Position numbers and translations under genes: made by a program. The notes beneath the pieces are model-generated. The model was not told where the DNA came from, made no database searches, and worked only from the letters and a program-made list of their open reading frames with translations. 58,231 bases of DNA, from NCBI GenBank assembly GCA_945860895.1, contig CAMASK010000009.1, positions 1 through 58,231 on the forward strand, written 5' to 3'. Positions 26,703 to 35,657 of this stretch are shown here, piece by piece. How positions within the stretch are numbered: position 1 is the first letter of the stretch; every line of letters starts with the position of its first letter. This stretch comes from Bacteriovorax stolpii. Its GTDB lineage: Bacteria > Bdellovibrionota > Bacteriovoracia > Bacteriovoracales > Bacteriovoracaceae.

Positions 26703-27074
26703 TCATTTATTCTTTTTTATTTTACCTGAAGCTTTTCCAGTGCGCACACCATCTACGCCACCATCGGAGCCTCTGAGAGAAGTATCATATGTGCCTTTAG
26801 TAGACTGCGAACCTTGCTGTTTAGTTCCATATCCACCTTGACCAAGAAGTCGTTCATGATTTTCAGTCTCATTTCCTTGGGATAATTCATGAGGCTGATG
26901 AGATTTGGAATTTTCTGAAATCTTTTGATCAGTCTTAGTTTGTTCTCGATTTAGTTTATTTGGATTAATTTCGGACTCGCCTCTGCTCTCCTCTATTTCT
27001 TCATCTCTCTTAAAGTTTGATTGATCTTGTTTTGGTAATTTTTTGTTTGAGTTAATGTGTTCACGATTTTTCAT
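26703..27074 (-). CDS. Disordered hydrophilic protein of unknown function
   Basis: A 123-residue protein made almost only of charged and polar residues (Glu, Lys, Asn, Gln, Ser), ending in a Gly-rich segment (G-Q-G-G-Y-G-T-K-Q-Q-G) and a Lys-rich tail. It resembles stress-linked hydrophilic proteins in composition only. No domain or membrane segment is seen. It converges with the 92-residue gene. A sigma/Dps-like stress neighbourhood is possible (OmpA-like lipoprotein and Dps lie to the right). Confidence 0.5.
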   Translation of the reverse strand: MKNREHINSNKKLPKQDQSNFKRDEEIEESRGESEINPNKLNREQTKTDQKISENSKSHQPHELSQGNETENHERLLGQGGYGTKQQGSQSTKGTYDTSLRGSDGGVDGVRTGKASGKIKKNK

Positions 27075-27240
27075 AACTTACTCCAGAAAAAGTTTTGCTT
27101 AAAATATATCAGCACGACGGATGCCAACATTTATGTGGTGATTTGGGACAAGTTATAAATAACTAATTGGAATCCGTATGTGTTTTAAATGGCATAAGCA
27201 TTGCTCATATATTTCTTGGTTACCTAATAAAGGAGTACAT

Positions 27241-27810
27241 ATGAATTCACGCATGATTATTTCAATGGCCATGGCCACAGTGAGTCTTGTATTCGCTGTC
27301 GGATGCTCTTCTGACGCAAAAAAAAAATCACATGAAGATAAATTCAAAAAGACGGCGATCTCGCGAGAATTGCCATCCGAACACTACACCAGTCTCTCGT
27401 TTGATCCGGGAGAAACGCGACTAAGTTCAATGGATCGAAATAATCTTGAAAGCCTGGTTTCCAAAGTTAAAGAATCAGGCAGAGAGATAGATGATATAAA
27501 AATTCTTACATGGGCAGACAAAGAATATAGTAAAAAAGATCAGGCCAATAATTCTGAAATTATTCTAGCCAGACAACGTGCCGAATCTATCAAAAATTAT
27601 TTACAGCAAGGTCTAATGGAACTCACAGACGTGGATTATTATAATATGGCACAAAATCCTGCCCCACTCGGCCGATTCTTTAAAACCAGCGAAGATAAAG
27701 TGAAAAAAACATTCAAGGAAAATGACGACGTAAATATGATGAATCCGAATCATTCTTCAAAAGCATTGGTTATCATCGAGTATGAAGATGGAACAACGAC
27801 AAATATCTAA
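27241..27810 (+). CDS. OmpA-like lipoprotein
   Basis: Predicted lipoprotein of 189 residues. I choose the ATG at 27241 because AAAGGAG lies just before it and it starts a lipoprotein signal (M-N-S-R-M-I-I-S-M-A-M-A-T-V-S-L, then V-G-C-S-S). The mature part resembles an OmpA-type peptidoglycan-binding domain in outline: F-D-P-G-E-T-R-L-S-S, a helix, a W-A-D strand end, then A-R-Q-R-A-E-S-I-K-N-Y-L. Some core residues differ, so binding is uncertain. The dps gene follows 12 bases later, so the two are likely cotranscribed. Confidence 0.65.
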   Translation: MNSRMIISMAMATVSLVFAVGCSSDAKKKSHEDKFKKTAISRELPSEHYTSLSFDPGETRLSSMDRNNLESLVSKVKESGREIDDIKILTWADKEYSKKDQANNSEIILARQRAESIKNYLQQGLMELTDVDYYNMAQNPAPLGRFFKTSEDKVKKTFKENDDVNMMNPNHSSKALVIIEYEDGTTTNI

Positions 27811-27822
27811 CCAGGAGTTGTT

Positions 27823-28329
27823 ATGCCTAATAGAGTGGAAGCTGAAAGAATCAGTGAAATAAATATTGGAATTTCAGAAAAAGATAGAAAAGCAGTTTGC
27901 CGAGGGCTTAGTAAACTTCTGGCCGATTCCTATCTCTTGTATCTAAAAACTCAAAATTATCATTGGAATGTAACGGGTAAAATGTTTCAATCACTTCACA
28001 CTCTGTTTGAAGAACATTATCAGGAGCAGGCGAGGGCCATTGACTCAATTGCTGAAAGAATCAGAGCATTAGGTGAATTTGCTCCTGCCACTTTTTCATC
28101 TTTTTCGAAAGTAAGCTCTATTAAAGAAGAAAGTGCTATTCCCGCTGCGGAGGAAATGATTCACAACTTAGTGCAGGGAAATGAAGCGGTGGTCACAACC
28201 GCCAGAGAAATTGTTTCTTTGGCAGACGAATGTGAAGATGATGTCACGAGTGATTTAATGATAGAAAGAATGCAGATACATGAAAAAAATGCATGGATGC
28301 TAAGAAGCATGGTCACCAGACAATCTTAG
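27823..28329 (+). CDS. dps: Dps-family ferritin-like DNA-protection protein
   Basis: A 168-residue iron-storing, DNA-protecting protein that forms 12-subunit shells and uses peroxide to oxidise iron. The ferroxidase stretch is clear (L-K-T-Q-N-Y-H-W-N-V-T-G, then H-T-L-F-E-E-H-Y-Q-E, then D-S-I-A-E-R-I-R-A-L-G). AGGAG precedes the ATG. It shares a transcript with the OmpA-like lipoprotein and overlaps the convergent kinase gene by four bases. Together with the peroxiredoxins it suggests oxidative-stress defence in this area. Confidence 0.93.
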   Translation: MPNRVEAERISEINIGISEKDRKAVCRGLSKLLADSYLLYLKTQNYHWNVTGKMFQSLHTLFEEHYQEQARAIDSIAERIRALGEFAPATFSSFSKVSSIKEESAIPAAEEMIHNLVQGNEAVVTTAREIVSLADECEDDVTSDLMIERMQIHEKNAWMLRSMVTRQS

Positions 28330-29855
28330 ACGACGAGCTTTTTAATATTGGCCATCAAAGCTTCCAGGTCAATGGGCTTAGGCAGAACTTGTTGATATAG
28401 CTCCTGAATACTTTCAGCAATGACTTCCTCGGGAGATGCCGTAATAATAAACACTGGACAATCTCTCGCTTCAATAAAATTAATCTCTTGTTTATGTCGA
28501 AGAAATTCACTCCCCCTCATGCCATCCATATGAAAGTCCACCACCAGCAAGAGTGGAGAATGCCTTCCCTGTTTTAAACTCTCCAGGGCCTCCCTTGGAT
28601 CAGCATAGCTATGGACTGCATACCCTTCTCTATCTAAGGCCCAACTAATAACTTCTCTCAGATCTTCATCAACATCGATGATAATAATTTTTCTTTTTGT
28701 ATCTTTTGCCCAGAAATTTGGATTTTGAATTTTACAAATTTTCGGAATAGTAAAAGAAAACTTGGAGCCACCATAAGGAAGATTTTCAACTTTGATATGG
28801 CCGCCATGAGCTTCAACGATTGTTTTGCAGATGAATAAACCAAGACCAGTTCCGGAACATCCGGTTATATTTCCTGTCCAATATTTTTCAAACACTTTAT
28901 TCATGCTTTCTAATTCCAGGCCCGGTCCATTGTCTGCAACACTCACAATGAAATCACTTAAGGATTCTTCAATTGAAAATTGAACAAGCCCTTTTGAGGG
29001 TGTAAATTTAATCGCATTACTCACAAGATTATTCAAAACTTGAAAAAGTTTATTTTTATCAATGCTTAAAATTCTTTCATCTGGAAAAATAGTTTTTATC
29101 AGTAGATCTTTTTCCCTTATTAAAGGTCGATTCGCATCATAAACTTCCTGGAAAAGTTTGGTTAAATCACACGGATTTTTATTTAACGAGGTTAGACCAT
29201 TCTCAGTTTTATTTTTTTCAAGCAAATCTACAATTAGTTCTTTCAATCTGATTATTGTTTTTAAAATTCGATCGGATTGAATCTTAACATTTTCAGACAG
29301 TGGAGTTTGACCATATTTGGCTGCGACCTTTAAAAGCATTTGCACATCGAGCTGGATAGCACTAAGTGGATTTTTTATATCATGAGAAGCAATCGCGAGC
29401 ATTTGCTCTCTGGCCGCATAAGCCTGATGGGCAATCTTAGAAGCTGTCACTTCTTTTTCTTTGATCTCATTTTCTCGCATGATTCTTTTCACGACTTGCC
29501 TTAAACGATGCCATCGGTTTGATAAAACCACATCTTCAGCACCTGCTTTAATCATATCGGCCACTTCTTCCTCACCAATACCATTTGAAATTAGAACGAG
29601 AGGAACATCCAGATTCAGTCTCTTTATTTCATTAAGTGCTTCAAGTGCCGAGAACGTGGTGGTGTTAGAAATAAAAAAGATGACTGTCCAGTCACATGAA
29701 AAAAGATTTGCTTTAAAATCTTCAATATTGGATACTTTTTTGGATTCAATGGGGTAGTTCAGATTTTCAAGATGACCTAAAATTTCAGCATTTTCCTCAA
29801 TTGATTCATTCACACTCAAAATTCTCAAAACTTTAGCGTTCATCATGGATTGCAT
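28326..29855 (-). CDS. Hybrid histidine kinase with a degenerate N-terminal receiver
   Basis: Cytoplasmic sensor kinase of 509 residues with no membrane segment. Residues 8-125 fold like a receiver, but the phospho-acceptor aspartate is missing (W-T-V-I-F-F-I-S-N). HisKA follows with H158 (I-A-S-H-D-I-K-N-P), then HATPase_c at about 255-372 (N-box N-N-L-V-S-N-A-I-K-F, G1 D-N-G-P-G-L, G2 G-T-G-L-G-L). A complete receiver sits at 388-509, with D440 (V-V-D-F-H-M-D-G-M) and K493 (L-P-K-P-I). The hybrid layout needs an HPt protein; one lies at 30277-30552. Input may come through the pseudo-receiver. Confidence 0.9.
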   Translation of the reverse strand: MQSMMNAKVLRILSVNESIEENAEILGHLENLNYPIESKKVSNIEDFKANLFSCDWTVIFFISNTTTFSALEALNEIKRLNLDVPLVLISNGIGEEEVADMIKAGAEDVVLSNRWHRLRQVVKRIMRENEIKEKEVTASKIAHQAYAAREQMLAIASHDIKNPLSAIQLDVQMLLKVAAKYGQTPLSENVKIQSDRILKTIIRLKELIVDLLEKNKTENGLTSLNKNPCDLTKLFQEVYDANRPLIREKDLLIKTIFPDERILSIDKNKLFQVLNNLVSNAIKFTPSKGLVQFSIEESLSDFIVSVADNGPGLELESMNKVFEKYWTGNITGCSGTGLGLFICKTIVEAHGGHIKVENLPYGGSKFSFTIPKICKIQNPNFWAKDTKRKIIIIDVDEDLREVISWALDREGYAVHSYADPREALESLKQGRHSPLLLVVDFHMDGMRGSEFLRHKQEINFIEARDCPVFIITASPEEVIAESIQELYQQVLPKPIDLEALMANIKKLVV

Positions 29856-29944
29856 CTCGATTAAAATGGCTACCCCGGAGACTACTGCTTAAAGTAGAAT
29901 CCAGGGTGCATATGAAATACTTATTTTGATCTTAATAATAAAAC

Positions 29945-30136
29945 TCAGGACAATAATTCAGAATCTAAAATTTTTGAGTTTAGTGCCATTTTGAGGAAAG
30001 CGGACCTCTCCTCTCTGTATGTTTTAACAGGACAAGTTTGAACTAAACCTAATCCTAAAAGTTGCTTAAGAGACTCCTTTAAAAGTCTATTCTGCGCCGG
30101 GGTCAAAATATAGCGACCTTTTCTTTTTGCTCTCAT
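29945..30136 (-). CDS. Small basic protein, 63 residues
   Basis: A short frame with a good ribosome site (GGAGAG, close before the ATG). It starts M-R-A-K-R-K-G-R-Y-I-L-T-P-A-Q-N-R-L-L-K and has a helical, basic N-terminal half. No family recognised. It lies between the hybrid kinase and the HPt gene, all on the minus strand, so it may belong to the same regulatory unit. Confidence 0.5.
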   Translation of the reverse strand: MRAKRKGRYILTPAQNRLLKESLKQLLGLGLVQTCPVKTYREERSAFLKMALNSKILDSELLS

Positions 30137-30276
30137 ATGCTCTCCACTGGTTTAGAACGCGAGCTCACATTAGCAAGGGGGATGCCAGAAACATTTTTAT
30201 GTTATTTAAGCTATTTAAGAGTTATTCAGACATAATGGCGGGGAAAATTGGGACAAAAAATCGAGAGTTATGGGGA

Positions 30277-30552
30277 TTAATGGAAAGTCTGGCTGGATAT
30301 TTTAATCTCAGAAGCCATTTTCTGAATAAGGATGCGAATCTGCTCCTTATCGCCATTTTTTGCCGCATTTTCAATATCACTTCCAATGGGTCCAATCCGG
30401 GGGAATTCAAAGGTAGCCGCATTTCCTTTTATCTGATGGCCTAGTTTAATGGCCAGGTCAAAATCGTTCTCATCAAGCGAAGACAAGAGGTGATTTATGT
30501 CAACTCTCCTTCTATCAAGATACTTGATCTTTAATTCTACAGGTACTTCCAT
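30277..30552 (-). CDS. HPt phosphotransfer protein
   Basis: A free-standing histidine phosphotransfer domain of about 91 residues. The phospho-accepting histidine is H39 in L-G-H-Q-I-K-G-N-A-A, the classic H-x-x-K-G motif. I start at the ATG at 30552, which has AAAGGA upstream; a frame further up to 30606 lacks a ribosome site. It probably relays phosphate from the receiver of the neighbouring hybrid kinase to a response regulator not seen in this window. Confidence 0.85.
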   Translation of the reverse strand: MEVPVELKIKYLDRRRVDINHLLSSLDENDFDLAIKLGHQIKGNAATFEFPRIGPIGSDIENAAKNGDKEQIRILIQKMASEIKISSQTFH

Positions 30553-30751
30553 AACGTTTCCTTTCAATTTGAACTGCATCCTAGCCATTATTTGTAGTTC
30601 TAACAACGTAAGGTCAGCTTAATTTATTGGAGTGGTGCCATTTCGCACTGTAAAAAATATTTACGGCCATCAGTAAAGACTTCACTAGATCAGCCTTTTC
30701 AGCGGAATATGGACATAATCAACAGAGACTGAATTTAATGGAGCCTCTTAC

Positions 30752-31318
30752 ATGAAACTCATTGGTTTCTTCTTTTTATTAGCAACTATTACTGCCTGTG
30801 ATCCATATGGATTTGGCTTTAAAATGAACCCTGCCTACGTACTTAACGAGGCTTTTAAATCGATCCTAAATCAAAGTCCAGAAGACTTCATAGATGTAAC
30901 AGGTAAAGAAGCTCTATGTATTTATGGCAATGATGTCGGAATGCTTTATTTAAAAGAAAAATTGAGCATCAATACAGAAGATATGGAAATAATTCCTAAG
31001 CTGGTAGAAAACTCAAGTCGGTATACAGATATTCCATCATTTGTAGACTTTTGGTCTTATTATACAGAAAGCTATGAAGTGGATATTTCAAACAAGTCCA
31101 CAAAATCTGAACTTCTAAAAGTCTTAGTTGAATGTCATTATGGGTTCGAAGGCGAGAAGAATGTAAAATATCAGAAATTAAAAGTTAAAAAATATAAAAG
31201 AAAAGAATGTCGTTTAATAAAGATCATGCCATTTAATTTTGAAAGTCTTAGTCTTTCTGAACAATGTGAAGCTCTCCATGTTAATTACAAATCTAAGTCT
31301 AAATCTCAAGCCCACTGA
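30752..31318 (+). CDS. Lipoprotein of unknown function
   Basis: Predicted lipoprotein of 188 residues (M-K-L-I-G-F-F-F-L-L-A-T-I-T-A-C). The mature part has five more cysteines and a Lys-rich C-terminus (K-V-K-K-Y-K-R-K-E-C-R). No family recognised. GGAGCC precedes the ATG. Its 3' end overlaps the convergent PilZ gene by 13 bases. Confidence 0.6.
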   Translation: MKLIGFFFLLATITACDPYGFGFKMNPAYVLNEAFKSILNQSPEDFIDVTGKEALCIYGNDVGMLYLKEKLSINTEDMEIIPKLVENSSRYTDIPSFVDFWSYYTESYEVDISNKSTKSELLKVLVECHYGFEGEKNVKYQKLKVKKYKRKECRLIKIMPFNFESLSLSEQCEALHVNYKSKSKSQAH

Positions 31319-31875
31319 AGGCTCTTATAGTCTTGAGTTACAATGGCACGCAATAAGGCAATTCTCTCAGTATCTTTATACCCTAGAAGAGATGCTAGAA
31401 TCCTGACCCGAACCTTCGTTTCTTCATCAGTATTATAAGAATCAATTAAAGTCTGAAGATAAATAAGATTGGAAGCAAAAGTTATAACATATTCTTCTAA
31501 GTACTTTTGATCTAGTTCATTAATGCGGATGAATTGAAGTCCAAAACGAGAACGAAAAATGTTGTCCAGATTCTGAGATAATTGTTCTCGACGAACCATC
31601 CTGGCCAGCACCCTAATCACATGACGTCCAAACAGCTCTTTTGAGAAAGTCTGCATTTTAAGCAAAGAAAAATTTTTTAGAAATGGCAGTTGCGGCAGAG
31701 AAATTAAAAGTGAAACTTCGTCTTTTTCCGGAAAACCAGGCATCTGATCAATTAATAAGCCACCCTCGGAAATATTGAGAGAGGTGGCTTTAAAAACATA
31801 ATCACCATCAGCATAAAGCACTGTGTCCCTGAAGGGAGCCCTTAAGTGTTTACGCTGATAGTTCTTTGATTTCAT
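31306..31875 (-). CDS. PilZ-domain protein, possible c-di-GMP effector
   Basis: A 189-residue protein with an N-terminal PilZ domain (residues 8-100): the R-K-H-L-R stretch with R-x-x-x-R spacing and N-I-S-E-G-G-L-L-I match the c-di-GMP-binding motifs. The second half is helical and unassigned. It follows phoH with a four-base overlap (ATGA), so the two are translationally coupled. This suggests that c-di-GMP may act on, or together with, the PhoH protein (inference). Confidence 0.8.
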   Translation of the reverse strand: MKSKNYQRKHLRAPFRDTVLYADGDYVFKATSLNISEGGLLIDQMPGFPEKDEVSLLISLPQLPFLKNFSLLKMQTFSKELFGRHVIRVLARMVRREQLSQNLDNIFRSRFGLQFIRINELDQKYLEEYVITFASNLIYLQTLIDSYNTDEETKVRVRILASLLGYKDTERIALLRAIVTQDYKSLQWA

Positions 31876-33191
31876 AGTAATTTACTGGCGATCTCAGACA
31901 GAGGTGAACGTTCTCCCACTGAAAGCTTAACGTGAGCAACAATATCCTCACCCTTAAGTTTATCAATCGTGTAAACCAAACCGTTATTCAAAGAATCCAG
32001 ATATGGATTATCGATCTGCTCAGAGTCACCAGTTAAAACAATCTTGGTGCCTTCACCAGCACGGGTGATAATTGTTTTAATTTCATGAGGAGTTAAGTTT
32101 TGAGATTCATCCACAATCATGAACTGCTGAGGAAGTGAGCGACCACGGATATAAGTCAGAGGCTCAACATGCAGAAGACCCTGATTGATTAATTCATCCC
32201 AAGTAGTCATTTCATTACGAGCACGTTGATTACCAAATAAGAAATCGATGTTATCAAAAATGGGCTGCATCCATGGGCCTAACTTCTCAGAAATATCTCC
32301 TGGCAAGAAACCAAGGTCTCTTCCCATAGGAACGATTGGTCGAGAAACCAGAACTCGTGAATAAGACTGTTTAGTGATAGCACATTCTAAACCAGCTGCT
32401 ATTGCAAGAAGAGTTTTACCCGTACCCGCCTTACCAACTAATGAAACTAAATTAATTTCATTATTTAATAATGCATCCATAGCAAATTGCTGCTCGATAT
32501 TTTTCGGGTGAATTCCCCAAACGCCTTCCTTCGGTTTAATCAGTGGAACTAATCCCCCTTTCTTAAAATGAAAACGGCCTAGGGCTTTCTTAAAAGGATT
32601 ATTCTTATCTGCAAGAACCAGATATTCATTGGGATAAATATTCTGAATATCACCTGGCTCAAGCTTTAAGAATCGCTCTTTTTCAAATTCTTCAATTTTC
32701 TCAAGATCAAATTGAACAACTCTCTGACCTGAGTAAAGCTCATCAACTGTAACGTCAGTTGTTTCATAATCTTCAGCGTGAATATTAACAGCATCCGATT
32801 TTAGACGAAGGTTAATATCTTTTGTGATGAGAATTACGTTTTCACCAGCCTCTTTCAAAGTTAATGCTGACGCCAGAATAAGGTTGTCGTTCAGGTCAAG
32901 CTTGAGACCTGAGTTTGCCGTCCCCTTATATTCTTTCGTCACACTTACCTGGAGTGTGCCACCATTATCAAGCTTTACACCTTTAAAAAGTGAGCCTTGA
33001 GAACGAAAGCCATCGATCAAACGAGAAAAATAACGAGCGTTGCGACCATTTTCGTTCTGATCTTTTTTAAAGCGATCAAGCTCTTCAATGACTGTGAGGG
33101 GGATAAAAACTTTATTGTCTGAGCCAAATTTGTTAATAGCAAGAGGATCTAGTAATAGGACGTTAGTATCCAGTATGAAAGTTTTATTCAA
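31872..33191 (-). CDS. PhoH-family ATPase with N-terminal PIN domain
   Basis: A 439-residue PIN-PhoH protein (PhoH2/YlaK type). The PIN-like ribonuclease domain starts F-I-L-D-T-N-V-L-L-L-D-P; the PhoH helicase-like ATPase carries Walker A G-K-A-G-T-G-K-T-L-L and Walker B M-I-V-D-E-S-Q-N. Related proteins unwind and cut RNA. The start codon is TTG, supported by AGGAGG six bases upstream. It overlaps the downstream PilZ gene by four bases. Confidence 0.92.
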   Translation of the reverse strand: MNKTFILDTNVLLLDPLAINKFGSDNKVFIPLTVIEELDRFKKDQNENGRNARYFSRLIDGFRSQGSLFKGVKLDNGGTLQVSVTKEYKGTANSGLKLDLNDNLILASALTLKEAGENVILITKDINLRLKSDAVNIHAEDYETTDVTVDELYSGQRVVQFDLEKIEEFEKERFLKLEPGDIQNIYPNEYLVLADKNNPFKKALGRFHFKKGGLVPLIKPKEGVWGIHPKNIEQQFAMDALLNNEINLVSLVGKAGTGKTLLAIAAGLECAITKQSYSRVLVSRPIVPMGRDLGFLPGDISEKLGPWMQPIFDNIDFLFGNQRARNEMTTWDELINQGLLHVEPLTYIRGRSLPQQFMIVDESQNLTPHEIKTIITRAGEGTKIVLTGDSEQIDNPYLDSLNNGLVYTIDKLKGEDIVAHVKLSVGERSPLSEIASKLL

Positions 33192-33324
33192 AAAACTCCT
33201 CCTATCCGTGGGGGGCCATGTGTTAGATTTAGGATAAAAAATTAAGCATTGAATGAAAAGTCAAATAAATGCACTGTCAGAAGTCCTCAGAACCTCTTGC
33301 CGACCAATACCGTCAGGTTTCGCT

Positions 33325-34539
33325 CTATACGTGGTTTAGGTATCTCACAATCTTAGAAATAGCTTCTTGAAAGGGCACTTCCTCTATTACAAGAGCAATT
33401 CTTGCAGAGTTAGGCAATCCAAAGTCTGTACCAGGAACAACTGTAATCCCTTCATTCTGAAGAAGTTCATCTGCAACCGTATAAGAGTGATCTTTGTCGG
33501 ATTCAAAACGAGAAAACATTGGTGTTCGTGAAAAATCAATCATGAAGTAAAAAGCAGATGTTGATTGGTACCAACAGTGGCCTAAATTGGCTTTACGAAA
33601 TTTTTCTCTCAAAGTTGCAGCATTCTGACGAACGTGAAATTTTACTGGTTCTAAAAATGTATCCAGAAACTTTAAGTCAAAATCCATCAGAGCACGTTGA
33701 ATCAAAGAATTTGGACCTGAAGTTGTTTGGCCTTGAATTTTTCCCATGGCACTGATGATGGCCGATGGGGCAATCGAATAACCTAAACGCAGTCCAGTTG
33801 AAGCTAGAGTTTTAGATATAGCATGAACGATAATTGTTCTTTCTAAAAGAGTATGATCAAACTGATAGAAGTAAGAAGGCTTTGGGTCGAAATAAGTAAT
33901 GTCGGAATAAACTTCATCACTTATAACAATTAAATCCGGATTCTCTTTCAAAAAAATGGCAAACTCTCTCATCCAAGCTTCCGAGTAATGAACTCCTGCT
34001 GGATTATTGGGGCTATTTAAGATTATTGCTTTAGTTCTTGGAGACATTGCTTTTCGCATATCTTCAATGGCCGGAACAAAAGCATCAAATACATTTGAGC
34101 GCACAACATTCGATGTTCCACCCCAAAACTTAATCATCTCAGGATAACTCACCCAATAAGGTGCCAGAAGAATGACCTCATCACCCGGATCAATTAAAGC
34201 ACCGAGTGCATTGTAGATTGAGTGCTTTGACCCATTACTAATAATACAGTCAAAATCATTTTCAAAAATATCAGAAGGCAAATGACGAACTTCAACCATA
34301 TGTCTGGTCAATTTTTTTCTCAGGTTTGAAAATCCTGCAACCGGTGAATACTGATAACTTTTTAAAAAATTTAATTGGTGATGAATTTTTTCTACAAATT
34401 CCGGCAGAGGCTTAATTGGTAACTGACCACCAGACAAATTATAAATAACTTTGCCTTCATCTGTCAGACCTAGAGCTCTTTCATTGAGCTTCATGGTGAT
34501 ACTATCAGACAGGCCCTTAACTCTGGAACTAAGTAGCAT
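33325..34539 (-). CDS. PLP-dependent class I/II aminotransferase, aspartate-aminotransferase-like
   Basis: A 404-residue fold-type I enzyme. The pyridoxal lysine is in H-A-I-S-K-T-L-A-S-T-G-L-R-L-G-Y; N-S-P-N-N-P-A-G and S-D-E-V-Y-S are the usual cofactor stretches, and A-R-I-A-L-V near the end holds the substrate-carboxylate arginine. It probably transfers amino groups between aspartate or an aromatic amino acid and 2-oxoglutarate, but specificity cannot be told. It is 15 bases after coaD on the minus strand and probably in the same operon. Confidence 0.9.
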   Translation of the reverse strand: MLLSSRVKGLSDSITMKLNERALGLTDEGKVIYNLSGGQLPIKPLPEFVEKIHHQLNFLKSYQYSPVAGFSNLRKKLTRHMVEVRHLPSDIFENDFDCIISNGSKHSIYNALGALIDPGDEVILLAPYWVSYPEMIKFWGGTSNVVRSNVFDAFVPAIEDMRKAMSPRTKAIILNSPNNPAGVHYSEAWMREFAIFLKENPDLIVISDEVYSDITYFDPKPSYFYQFDHTLLERTIIVHAISKTLASTGLRLGYSIAPSAIISAMGKIQGQTTSGPNSLIQRALMDFDLKFLDTFLEPVKFHVRQNAATLREKFRKANLGHCWYQSTSAFYFMIDFSRTPMFSRFESDKDHSYTVADELLQNEGITVVPGTDFGLPNSARIALVIEEVPFQEAISKIVRYLNHV

Positions 34540-34554
34540 AATTAACTTTTTGTT

Positions 34555-35037
34555 TTATTTTTTAAGTTTATTCATTTCTTCATGAACAAGTGGTGGAACA
34601 AATGCCGTCACATCCCCATTATGATTGTATACCTCTTTCACTAAAGAGCTTGAAATATAGTACAACTTTTCACTTGTCATAAGAAAGACGGTATCACAGT
34701 CAGGATTAATTTTACGATTCATAGAGGCCATTTGAAATTCAATCTCAAAATCACCGGTTGGACGTAAACCACGTACAATCGAAGCAATATTATTTTGTCG
34801 GGCGTATTCAACAATCAAACCACTCCAACTATCCACCTTTACCTTAGGTTCATGAGCGAATAACTTTTTCAGCACATCAACTCTGGCTTCAGTAGTCATA
34901 AATGGATGTTTAGTAGGTGAAACTGCCACTAGAATGACAATCTCATCAAAGATTTTCACTGCACGCTGGACAATATCCAGATGCCCATTTGTAAATGGGT
35001 CAAAGGTTCCAGCATAAAGTGCTCGTTTCTTTTCCAA
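34555..35037 (-). CDS. coaD: Phosphopantetheine adenylyltransferase
   Basis: Catalyses the fourth step of coenzyme A synthesis (phosphopantetheine + ATP to dephospho-CoA). The 160-residue protein has A-G-T-F-D-P-F-T-N-G-H-L-D-I (T/H-x-G-H nucleotidyl-transfer motif) and I-S-S-S-L-V-K-E-V. Length is typical. The start is TTG, with AAAGGA six bases upstream. It lies 34 bases after rsmD, the common rsmD-coaD order, and before the aminotransferase gene. Confidence 0.95.
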   Translation of the reverse strand: MEKKRALYAGTFDPFTNGHLDIVQRAVKIFDEIVILVAVSPTKHPFMTTEARVDVLKKLFAHEPKVKVDSWSGLIVEYARQNNIASIVRGLRPTGDFEIEFQMASMNRKINPDCDTVFLMTSEKLYYISSSLVKEVYNHNGDVTAFVPPLVHEEMNKLKK

Positions 35038-35071
35038 GAAGCATCCTTTGAGATCGGTTAATGCTTAAATC

Positions 35072-35650
35072 TTATATTAAATTTCCTACCAAAACAAAGT
35101 GATCACCAGTTTCCACTGTTTTAATAATTGTTTTGAATACCCCAGTGAGTTCGTCCAGCTTTGGACCAAGGAGACGATCGGATTCAAGCCAAACTTCCCC
35201 CTGGAAATTTGCATTTTTTAGGGCCTCAATCAATTCAAAATAAATTTTATGTTCCACATAGGGAGGATCCAGATAAAGAATGACATCCTTGGTTTCTGGA
35301 AACTGATATTTTAATTCTTTATTAACCCAATTTTTTGCATCTGAATTAGTTACCACAATAGCGGCCGAATCAAACTTAAATGACTTTAACAACTGCTCTT
35401 GATTCTGTTTGAGAGTAAGAAAAGCACCTCGCTGAGAATCATTTACTGCAATTTTATCAGCTCCCCTTGATAAGGCTTCAAAACCCATGGCACCTGAACC
35501 AGCACAAAGATCGATAAATTGATATCCATAAAGATTTTGGCGCCAATCAAAAAGTTTTCTTTTGATCATGACAGAGGTAGGACGGGTAGAATCAGCACGA
35601 GGCGTGGAAAGAGGAAACCCTCTGGCCACACCACCAAGAATTTTTATCAT
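35072..35650 (-). CDS. rsmD: 16S rRNA (guanine966-N2)-methyltransferase
   Basis: SAM-dependent RNA methyltransferase of 192 residues that modifies 16S rRNA in the small subunit. The SAM-binding motif D-L-C-A-G-S-G-A-M-G-F-E-A-L-S-R-G-A and the catalytic D-P-P-Y (L-Y-L-D-P-P-Y-V-E) are clear. It follows the small acidic gene by seven bases with no separate ribosome site, so coupling is likely, and precedes coaD. Confidence 0.93.
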   Translation of the reverse strand: MIKILGGVARGFPLSTPRADSTRPTSVMIKRKLFDWRQNLYGYQFIDLCAGSGAMGFEALSRGADKIAVNDSQRGAFLTLKQNQEQLLKSFKFDSAAIVVTNSDAKNWVNKELKYQFPETKDVILYLDPPYVEHKIYFELIEALKNANFQGEVWLESDRLLGPKLDELTGVFKTIIKTVETGDHFVLVGNLI

Positions 35651-35657
35651 TGAATGA

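Noticed and set aside
30127-30444. Plus-strand frame of 105 codons opposite the HPt gene
   Set aside because: The HPt gene on the minus strand has a clear H-x-x-K-G motif and ribosome site; this frame has neither motif nor signal.
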